From NCBI GenBank assembly GCA_012512355.1, contig JAAZEI010000031.1:1-15139 (forward strand): a stretch of DNA of 15,139 nucleotides, read 5' to 3'. The stretch is from Clostridiales bacterium. GTDB lineage: Bacteria > Bacillota > Clostridia > Christensenellales > Aristaeellaceae. The number at the start of each line of letters is the position of its first letter. The stretch's first letter is position 1. Position numbers and translations under genes: made by a program. The notes beneath the pieces are model-generated. The model did not search any database. It had not been told where the DNA came from and saw only the letters and a list, made by a program, of their open reading frames with translations. This document shows positions 1 through 5,487 of this stretch, one piece after another.

Positions 1-27
1 GACATTGTAGGATGTTTGTTTTACAAT
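1..27 (+). promoter_or_regulatory. Probable promoter of the sialic-acid operon, cut by the window edge
   Basis: TACAAT at 22-27 is one base from the SigmaA -10 consensus. GACA at 1-4 would be the last four bases of a TTGACA -35 box with an ideal 17-base spacer (5-21), if the two bases just before the window are TT. That part cannot be seen. Transcription would then start near 34 and give a leader of about 46 bases before the first gene. ATTGTA (4-9) and TACAAT (22-27) also form an inverted repeat, which could be an operator overlapping the promoter. Inference from a partial motif. Confidence 0.4.
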
Positions 28-79
28 CCCGATATAAGGCACTCATCTTGATTGCCGTAAAGTAACAAGGAGGCACCAC

Positions 80-1351
80 ATGAAAAAGTTCGTTTCAATC
101 GTTCTCGTTGCAGTGATGTTCCTTTCTTTGGCCGGTCTGGCCATTGGAGAGGAAAAAACAAGCATTACCCTATGGACCTATCCTATCGGTGGCTGGGGAA
201 AAGCCTAGCAGGTCGACCAAATCGTTTCTGCTTTCAATGCCGTTGAACCCAACATCGAAGTCAAAGTTGAATACCTGGATTATACCTCCGGTGATGACCA
301 GGTGACCAGCGCCATAGAAGCCGGCACCACTCCCGACATCATCATGGAAGGCCCTGAACGCTTGGTAGCAAACTGGGGCGCCAAAGGCAAAATGATTGAC
401 TTGAGTGATCTTTGGACGGAAGAAGCTAAAGCTGACATTGATGCCAACAGCACGGCCGTTGGCAAAGCCAGTATGGGCTCTGATGGCAAATACTATGAAT
501 ATCCTTTAGCCATGACCACCCATACCATGGCCATCAATTATGAAGTATTTGAAAAAGCTGATGCTCTCCAATACCTTGACCTCGAAAATCGTACATGGAC
601 GACTGAAAATTTTCAAAAAGCCATGCAGGCGCTGAAGGATGATGGCGTCGCTGTCACCGGCATAGTCTACTGCGGCGGTCAGGGCGGCGACCAAGGCACC
701 CGCGCTTTGGCCATGAACCTCTTCTCTGCCAGCTTCACCAACCCTGAGCACACCCTATACACCATGGACAGCGAGGCAGGCATTAAAGGTCTGCAGCTGC
801 TGGCTGACATGGTCAAAGATGGTCTCCTGGAAGCTGATGCGGGCATAGCTGCCGGTGATGAACTGCAGCTATTCGCAAACGGCACTGCCCAGATGACCTG
901 GGCATGGAATGCTTCCAATGCCGCAAACTACGCTGCCTCTGTTACTTTCACTCCCTATGCCATGGCATTCCCGTCTGATGACGGTGTTCCCGAACTGGCC
1001 GGCGGCATCTGGGGTTTTGGTATCTTTGACAACAAAGACGAGGCCAAGGTTGCTGCTGCTAAAAAGTTCATCAAATTCGTCAGCGATGACAGTGTTCAGG
1101 GACCGGCAAGCGTTTACGCCACTGGTTTCTTCCCCGTACGCGCATCCTTTGGCGATATCTATGCGGGCACTGAGAAAGACGCCAACAAAGAATTTCTGAT
1201 CTTCATGCCTTATCTTGGTGATTACTACAATGTAACCCCCAACTGGGCTGTTCAGCGCACAGAATGGTGGAACCTGCTCCAGCGCATCTTTGCAGGAGAA
1301 GATGTACAAACCGCTGTTGCCACCTATGCCAACAACGTGAACATCAAATAA
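80..1351 (+). pseudogene. ABC sugar transporter solute-binding protein, interrupted by an in-frame TAG
   Basis: This encodes an extracellular solute-binding protein of the family 1/8 type, which captures a sugar outside the cell for the two permeases that follow. The start at 80 has a strong ribosome site (AAGGAGG) and begins a typical Sec signal peptide (MKKFVSIVLVAVMFLSLAG). Mature-type sequence follows (ITLWTYPIGGWG). Codon 43, at 206-208, is TAG, and the same frame then stays open for 380 codons to a TAA at 1349-1351. With the stop read through, the product is 423 residues, normal for the family. There is no frameshift and the C-terminal part looks well conserved. The signal peptide has no lipobox cysteine, although Gram-positive binding proteins are usually lipoproteins. 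The TAG may be a recent nonsense mutation, a sequencing error or a suppressed codon. If it is real, only a 42-residue peptide is made, because the next in-frame starts (GTG 302, ATG 344) have lost the signal peptide. The neighbouring lyase suggests sialic acid as the ligand, which is inference. Confidence 0.75.
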
Positions 1352-1370
1352 CCAAGACCAATATATCAGC

Positions 1371-1407
1371 AGATGTGCTCTCAGCCCCAGCGGTTGGGAG
1401 CACATCT
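1371..1407 (+). promoter_or_regulatory. Intercistronic stem-loop between binding-protein and permease genes
   Basis: A 16-pair hairpin: AGATGTGCTC (1371-1380) pairs perfectly with GAGCACATCT (1398-1407). Six more inner pairs (two of them G-U) close a CCAGC loop. No T-run follows. Eight bases later comes the ribosome site of the permease gene, so this is not a classical terminator. Stem-loops at this position in binding-protein-dependent transport operons (for example malE-malF) protect the upstream message from 3' exonucleases and lower downstream expression, giving more binding protein than permease. That role is inferred here from position. Confidence 0.75.
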
Positions 1408-1423
1408 CAACAAGGAGGGTCTT

Positions 1424-2326
1424 ATGCAAATAACCCCGAGTATGGCGGCGCGCAAGAGAATGCGCAGGGAAAACTTAATCGGCTATGCCTATATGATGCC
1501 GGCTATTTTATTCTTTTTAAGTTTCGTTATCTTTCCCATGGGCATGGCTTTGGTCACAAGCTTTACTGATTATTCGATGGACAGCTTCAACTTTATTGGT
1601 CTTTCAAATTATAGGCGCATGCTGCAGGACAGAGTTTTTGGCAAGGCCATGGGAAATACCATCCTGATTGTGCTGGTATCAGTGCCTGCCGTCACCCTGT
1701 TTTCTCTATGGGTGGCCTCTCTGGTTTATAAAATGAACAAGCATGCTTCCTCCTTCTTTCGGGTTGTGTTTTATATGCCTATCGTAACAGGCACTGTAGC
1801 GGTCACTGTTGTCTGGAAGTGGATGTTCAGCCGATACAACGGCTTGCTCAACTATGTGCTGAATTCCATTGGATTAATCAACGGCAACATCAGCTGGCTT
1901 GGTGACGAGGCTTATGCCATCTGGTGCATCATTCTCATTTTATTCACCACTTCCATCGGACAGCCGATTGTGCTGTACATTTCTGCGCTTGCCAATGTTG
2001 ATCAATCTCTGGTGGAAGCCTCGGAAGTTGACGGTGCAAATAATTTCCAATTGTTTTGGAAAATTAAGTGGCCGCAGATTATGAACACTACCCTTTACAT
2101 TCTTGTTATCACCACCATCAACTCCTTCCAGATTTTTGCCCTTATTCAGCTGCTCACTTCCGGCGGCCCCAACAATGCGACCAATACCATCATGTACAAT
2201 ATCTACTACCATGCATTCAAACTAAATGAATACGGCTACGGCAACGCCATGGGCATCATCCTGGCCATTGTGATTGGTGTGTTTAGCATGATTCAGTTCA
2301 AGCTGGCGCGCAGCGACAAAGAGTAG
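1424..2326 (+). CDS. ABC transporter permease, first subunit (MalF-like)
   Basis: This is an inner-membrane permease subunit of a carbohydrate ABC importer (CUT1 type), 300 residues. An N-terminal basic stretch (RKRMRRENL) precedes the first membrane helix (YAYMMPAILFFLSFVIFP), and several further hydrophobic helices follow. The cytoplasmic EAA loop that contacts the ATPase is visible at about 198-217 (EASEVDGANN...WPQI), with the invariant G204. The start at 1424 is chosen because AAGGAGGG ends six bases before it. An in-frame start at 1373 would lie inside the upstream hairpin and has no ribosome site. The gene ends in TAG, which therefore works as a normal stop in this genome. It pairs with the next gene to form the permease heterodimer. 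The substrate is probably sialic acid, inferred from the lyase gene in the same operon. Confidence 0.93.
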   Translation: MQITPSMAARKRMRRENLIGYAYMMPAILFFLSFVIFPMGMALVTSFTDYSMDSFNFIGLSNYRRMLQDRVFGKAMGNTILIVLVSVPAVTLFSLWVASLVYKMNKHASSFFRVVFYMPIVTGTVAVTVVWKWMFSRYNGLLNYVLNSIGLINGNISWLGDEAYAIWCIILILFTTSIGQPIVLYISALANVDQSLVEASEVDGANNFQLFWKIKWPQIMNTTLYILVITTINSFQIFALIQLLTSGGPNNATNTIMYNIYYHAFKLNEYGYGNAMGIILAIVIGVFSMIQFKLARSDKE

Positions 2327-2336
2327 GAGAAAAGAC

Positions 2337-3170
2337 ATGCAAGCAAGCGTAAATCGCACCTCACCATATCGATTACTCGCCATCCTGCTGCTCATTGCGC
2401 TCTCGGTGTTGTTCCTTTTCCCTATGTATTGGATTATCACCGGGTCAGTCAAGAGTATCCAGGCAGTCAATGCAGCAACACCTGTCTGGTTCCCACTGGA
2501 ACCCACGATGGACAATTATGCCCGGCTATTTGATCGTCCTGCCCTTATGTGGCTGTGGAACACGATTTTAATCTGTACAATGTCTATGCTGCTTACCTGC
2601 ACAACAGCTTCTCTGGCCGGATATGCGCTGGCTAAAAAGAATTTTATTGGCCGTGGCATAATCTTTGCCATCTTCATCAGCGCCATGGCATTGCCCAAAC
2701 AGGTCATCCTCATTCCGCTTTTGAAGGAAATGAGTTTCCTGCGGCTGCATGATACCCCCTGGGCTGTTATACTGCCCACGGTGGGATGGCCATTTGGTGT
2801 TTTTCTCATGAAACAGTTCAGCGAAAATATTCCCGGCTCTATCCTGGAAGCAGCCCGTATTGACGGCGCGGGCGAAGTGATTACTTTTACCCAGGTGGTA
2901 CTGCCCATCATTAAGCCGGGCATCGGTGCATTGGCAATTTTCACTTTCATCACCACCTGGAATGACTATTTCATGCAATTAATCATGCTCAACTCACAAT
3001 CCAAGCTGACCATTTCATTGGGCATTGCCAAACTGCAGACCGAAATGTCCAATGATTTTGGCCTGATCATGGCGGGAGCCGCCTTAAGCGCTATCCCAAT
3101 TACTGTGGTTTTCCTGATGTTTCAGAAGTTCTTTACACGGGGTATTACGATGGGTGCCGTCAAAGGATGA
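2337..3170 (+). CDS. ABC transporter permease, second subunit (MalG-like)
   Basis: This is the second permease subunit of the carbohydrate importer, 277 residues, the usual length for MalG-type proteins. The first helix (about 12-35) runs LLAILLLIALSVLFLFPMYW. The EAA loop lies at about 171-190 (EAARIDGAGE, then VVLP), with the conserved G177 and LP, and would dock on the nucleotide-binding subunit. The short C-terminal tail (FTRGITMGAVKG) is the standard family ending. The ribosome site TAGGAGA overlaps the stop of the preceding permease gene, ten bases separate the two genes, and the pair should be translated together. No ATPase gene is nearby, as is common for CUT1 systems that share an MsmK/UgpC-type ATPase. 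Confidence 0.93.
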   Translation: MQASVNRTSPYRLLAILLLIALSVLFLFPMYWIITGSVKSIQAVNAATPVWFPLEPTMDNYARLFDRPALMWLWNTILICTMSMLLTCTTASLAGYALAKKNFIGRGIIFAIFISAMALPKQVILIPLLKEMSFLRLHDTPWAVILPTVGWPFGVFLMKQFSENIPGSILEAARIDGAGEVITFTQVVLPIIKPGIGALAIFTFITTWNDYFMQLIMLNSQSKLTISLGIAKLQTEMSNDFGLIMAGAALSAIPITVVFLMFQKFFTRGITMGAVKG

Positions 3171-3196
3171 TCGCGGTACGGAAAGAGGACATATTA

Positions 3197-4114
3197 ATGG
3201 ACCAAAAAAATCAAAAGTACCAGGGAATCATCCCTGCGTTCTATGCCTGCTACGATGATGTCGGAGAAATATCACCCAGCCGTACACAGGCTCTTGCCCG
3301 CCACCTGCTGGCGCAGGGCGTGCAGGGTGTATACGTAAACGGGTCTTCAGGCGAATGCATTTATTTAAGCGTTCAAGAGAGGAAAACAATACTCGAAAAC
3401 GTCATGGAAGCAGTTGGCGGCAAGCTGCTGGTCATCGCGCATGTTGCCTGCAATAATACGCGAGATTCAATTGAATTGGCGCGACATGCCCAGCAACTTG
3501 GCGTTGATGCCATCGCCGCTATTCCCCCGATTTACTTTCGCCTGAACGAGCAAGCCATCGCCAAGTACTGGAATGATATATCTGCCGCTGCTTCCAAAAC
3601 AGATTTTATTATCTACAACATTCCTCAGCTGGCAGGCGTCGCGCTGACGCTGCCTCTCCTGCATGAAATGATGAAAAACCCCCGTATGGTGGCAGTCAAA
3701 AATTCCTCTATGCCCGTACAGGATATCTGGCAGTTTTTGGATGCAGGCGAAGGCCGCATCGATGTCTTCAACGGACCGGATGAACAGTTTATTGCCGGCA
3801 GAATCATGGGTGCCTGCGGCGGCATCGGCGGCACCTATGGCGTTATGCCCAAACTGTTCTTAAAGCTGAATCTCTTGTTTGAAGACGGTAACTTCAGCCA
3901 GGCCACAGCGCTTCAAGGCGAGATCTGCCGAATTATTACAGCGCTCTGCAGCTGTCAGGGCAATATGTATGACGTGATTAAGCAGATTTTACGGCGCAAA
4001 GGTATCTACTGCGGCTCTGTGCGGGCACCCCTGCTTGCTGTGGAGCAGAGCGATGTCCAGCAAATTGGCATTTGCGAAAAGATGATCAAAGAAGCGGAAA
4101 TGAAGTATTTATAA
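3197..4114 (+). CDS. nanA: N-acetylneuraminate lyase (sialic acid aldolase)
   Basis: This enzyme splits N-acetylneuraminate into N-acetylmannosamine and pyruvate in the cytoplasm, the first step of sialic acid use. It is a class I aldolase of the dihydrodipicolinate synthase superfamily, 305 residues. Seen in the sequence: GSSGE at 49-53 (carboxylate-binding loop), Y140 in IIYNIP (proton relay) and K168 in VAVKNSS (Schiff-base lysine). All three sit three residues later than their E. coli NanA equivalents. NGPDE (192-196) matches the NanA GxDE signature that binds the sialic acid side chain, and GGIGGTYG matches NanA GGIGSTYN with Ser replaced by Gly. These favour lyase over DapA. The start at 3197 has AAAGAGG upstream. 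An ATG at 3167 overlaps the permease stop but has poor spacing. The gene closes the transporter operon and so defines its probable substrate. A related keto-acid aldolase role is the main alternative. Confidence 0.87.
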   Translation: MDQKNQKYQGIIPAFYACYDDVGEISPSRTQALARHLLAQGVQGVYVNGSSGECIYLSVQERKTILENVMEAVGGKLLVIAHVACNNTRDSIELARHAQQLGVDAIAAIPPIYFRLNEQAIAKYWNDISAAASKTDFIIYNIPQLAGVALTLPLLHEMMKNPRMVAVKNSSMPVQDIWQFLDAGEGRIDVFNGPDEQFIAGRIMGACGGIGGTYGVMPKLFLKLNLLFEDGNFSQATALQGEICRIITALCSCQGNMYDVIKQILRRKGIYCGSVRAPLLAVEQSDVQQIGICEKMIKEAEMKYL

Positions 4115-4137
4115 GGTACCCTATACACTTTTTTTAT
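4108..4137 (+). terminator. Weak possible terminator after the lyase gene
   Basis: A short imperfect inverted repeat around the lyase stop (TATAAGG and CCCTATA, about 4110-4125) is followed by a seven-T run at 4129-4135. The hairpin has a mismatch and a very tight loop, so it is a poor terminator. Either transcription from the upstream operon partly continues into the 6S RNA locus, or the true terminator has another form. The A/T-rich stretch may also act as an upstream element for the next promoter. Confidence 0.3.
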
Positions 4138-4157
4138 AAAGGAATAAGACTTCTTAC

Positions 4158-4193
4158 TTGACAGAAGCGCTCTGCACTTTTATAATCATGACA
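4158..4193 (+). promoter_or_regulatory. Consensus SigmaA promoter of the 6S RNA gene
   Basis: A perfect -35 box TTGACA (4158-4163) and a perfect -10 box TATAAT (4181-4186) are separated by exactly 17 bases. The expected start is A4193, seven bases after the -10 box and one base before the first pair of the RNA closing stem. A/T-rich sequence just upstream (4129-4157) could serve as an UP element. This is the strongest promoter visible in the window, as expected for an abundant stable RNA rather than an ordinary gene. Confidence 0.93.
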
Positions 4194-4389
4194 TAGGGTT
4201 ATTCCTGGAGTGTTCGCCAGTCCTCTATTTTTGCCCACATTTCCTATTACGGAGCTTTCGTTATGAGTTGGATGTCAGGCCTCCGTGTCAAAACGCTTGG
4301 GGACGACAGAAGGTTTGTACAAGGCACCGGCCTGCTATACATAGCGGGTGAAAAAATAGAGTACAGCGGCACTTTGGGGCAATCCTACA
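4193..4389 (+). ncRNA. ssrS: 6S RNA (regulator of RNA polymerase)
   Basis: 6S RNA binds the housekeeping RNA polymerase holoenzyme by imitating an open promoter, and lowers transcription in stationary phase. Seen here: the two ends form a long closing stem. Bases 4194-4205 pair with 4376-4387 (one A-C mismatch, some G-U), U4206 bulges, and 4207-4214 pair with 4368-4375. An internal loop follows (CGCCAGTC and TACAGC), then a perfect ten-pair helix, 4223-4232 with 4352-4361, and apical hairpins (ACGGAG with CTCCGT; CTGCTA with TAGCGG). Conserved blocks resemble known 6S RNAs: TGTTCGCCAGTCC on the 5' side (E. coli has UGUUCGC and CAGUCCCCU) and TACAGCGGCAC then GGGG on the 3' side (E. coli ACAGCCUGCGGCGGCAU; B. 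subtilis GGCAC then GGGC, both from memory). Length, promoter and terminator fit a free-standing RNA. The identification rests on structure and remembered similarity, not on a covariance-model search. Confidence 0.82.
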
Positions 4390-4403
4390 TATTTAATCTA
4401 TCG

Positions 4404-4430
4404 GTGGGGCAAACAGCCCCACTTTTATTT
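4404..4430 (+). terminator. Rho-independent terminator of the 6S RNA
   Basis: GTGGGGC (4404-4410) and GCCCCAC (4416-4422) form a perfect seven-pair stem with an AAACA loop, followed by TTTTATTT. It ends 14 bases before the start codon of the Sua5-type gene, so transcripts of that gene must either read through it or start inside the 6S locus. The 16 bases between the 6S closing stem and this hairpin (4388-4403) are A/T-rich and may be trimmed from the mature RNA. Confidence 0.9.
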
Positions 4431-4444
4431 ACCGGAGAATTCAC

Positions 4445-5461
4445 ATGAATACACAAATTCTTGAAATCACCCCAGCCAGTCTGACCAGAGCGGCAGACCT
4501 TATTGTAAATGGACAAGTTGTCGCCATACCGACAGAAACTGTTTATGGTTTGGCAGCCAATGCTTTAAACATAGAGGCCGTTAAAAAAATATTTGAAGCC
4601 AAGCAGCGACCGGCTGATAATCCTCTGATTGTACACATCTATCAAAAAGAACAAGCCTATCCTCTATGTCACTGGACGCAGACAGCAGATTTATTGGCGG
4701 AGGCATTTTGGCCGGGACCTTTGACCTTGCTGCTAAATAAAAAAGAGCTTGTGCCCTCCATTGTCACGGCCGGCCTCCATACCGTTGCGATTCGCCTGCC
4801 CGAACATCAAGGCGCCCTGGCCTTCCTAAAAACTTGCGATTTACCCATTGCCGCTCCCAGTGCAAACCGTTCCGGCTATCCCAGCCCCACCAGCGCGCAG
4901 CATGTATATGATGACCTGTGCGGACGCATTCCGCTTATTTTGGATGGCGGTGATTGCAGAGTAGGCCTTGAATCGACAGTGCTTGATATCAGCGGGAAAA
5001 ATCCTGTGATCCTCCGGCCCGGCTTTGTCACCGCAGAGCAAATTGCCATGGTAACAGGCAGCTGTGAAGTAGCCGATAGCGTCATGCGGCCCCTATCCAC
5101 CGGGGAACAAGCGCTATCCCCGGGCATGCGATATCGGCACTATGCCCCTCAGGGACAGCTAACTTTATTTGATGGTGATCCGCTGCATGTCGCGCAGGCA
5201 ATCATCAGCCTATATGATCATCAGCCTGATTCGAGTGTTCTGGCCATGGAGCAGCACCTGCCCTTGTATGGCGACAGGCTGGTATACTCCTTGGGAGAAG
5301 ATGCGGCAAGCGCCGCGCACAGGCTGTTTTACTTGCTGCGCAGCCTGGATAAACAGGGAATCAGACATATTTACTGTGAGTCCCTGCCTCAAACAGGCCT
5401 TGGGCTTGCTGTGATGAACAGGCTGGCCCGCGCAGCGGAATTTGACATCAAAAATGTATGA
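4445..5461 (+). CDS. L-threonylcarbamoyladenylate synthase (Sua5/YwlC type)
   Basis: This enzyme makes threonylcarbamoyl-AMP from threonine, bicarbonate and ATP, the first step of the essential t6A modification at position 37 of ANN-decoding tRNAs. It has 338 residues and two domains. The YrdC domain (about 10-195) shows PTETVYGLAAN (29-39), KQRPADNPLIVHI (53-65), FWPGPLTLLL (88-97), APSANRSGYPSPTS (137-150) and LESTVLDI (175-182). The C-terminal Sua5 domain begins after a linker carrying SPGMRYRHYAP (225-235), the segment that closes over the active site. The long form with both domains is the Sua5/YwlC type, unlike the short E. coli TsaC. The ribosome site CGGAGA lies seven bases before the ATG, just after the 6S terminator. 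No good promoter is seen between terminator and gene. Confidence 0.95.
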   Translation: MNTQILEITPASLTRAADLIVNGQVVAIPTETVYGLAANALNIEAVKKIFEAKQRPADNPLIVHIYQKEQAYPLCHWTQTADLLAEAFWPGPLTLLLNKKELVPSIVTAGLHTVAIRLPEHQGALAFLKTCDLPIAAPSANRSGYPSPTSAQHVYDDLCGRIPLILDGGDCRVGLESTVLDISGKNPVILRPGFVTAEQIAMVTGSCEVADSVMRPLSTGEQALSPGMRYRHYAPQGQLTLFDGDPLHVAQAIISLYDHQPDSSVLAMEQHLPLYGDRLVYSLGEDAASAAHRLFYLLRSLDKQGIRHIYCESLPQTGLGLAVMNRLARAAEFDIKNV

Positions 5462-5487
5462 AAGCCTTTGCTGAAAAGGCTTTTTTT
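5461..5487. terminator. Terminator hairpin between convergent operons
   Basis: AAAGCCTTT (5461-5469) pairs with AAAGGCTTT (5475-5483) around a GCTGA loop and is followed by a T-run to 5487. This is a good terminator for the plus-strand Sua5-type gene and overlaps its TGA stop. Read on the minus strand, the same hairpin follows the stop of the nnr gene (5486-5488) but is trailed only by a short, broken T-run, so it may act more weakly in that direction. Confidence 0.85.

Noticed and set aside
206..208. TAG as a pyrrolysine codon or general amber reassignment
   Set aside because: Binding proteins are not known pyrrolysine proteins, no pyl genes are seen, and TAG ends two other genes here normally. 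Kept only as a point to verify.
869..1429. 186-codon frame on the minus strand
   Set aside because: Antisense to the conserved binding-protein coding frame and the intercistronic hairpin; no ribosome site and no family-like sequence.
1264..1569. 101-codon plus-strand frame spanning the binding-protein and permease junction
   Set aside because: Out of frame with both well-supported genes and with no ribosome site; explained by overlap.
3167..3196. Earlier ATG for the lyase overlapping the permease stop
   Set aside because: The only purine-rich sequence is too close to the ATG; the start at 3197 has a good ribosome site and fits the family N-terminus.
4193..4389. SRP RNA, RNase P RNA or riboswitch as the identity of the structured RNA
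   Set aside because: The SRP core (GGAAGGAAGCAGC) and the RNase P core (GAGGAAAGTCC) are absent, and a strong terminator-ended unit with a rod-like closing stem and the TGTTCGC and CAGTCC blocks fits 6S better.
4263..4448. 61-codon open frame on the plus strand
   Set aside because: It lies inside the 6S RNA and terminator, overlaps the Sua5-type start, and its sequence is explained by RNA pairing. No protein family resemblance.
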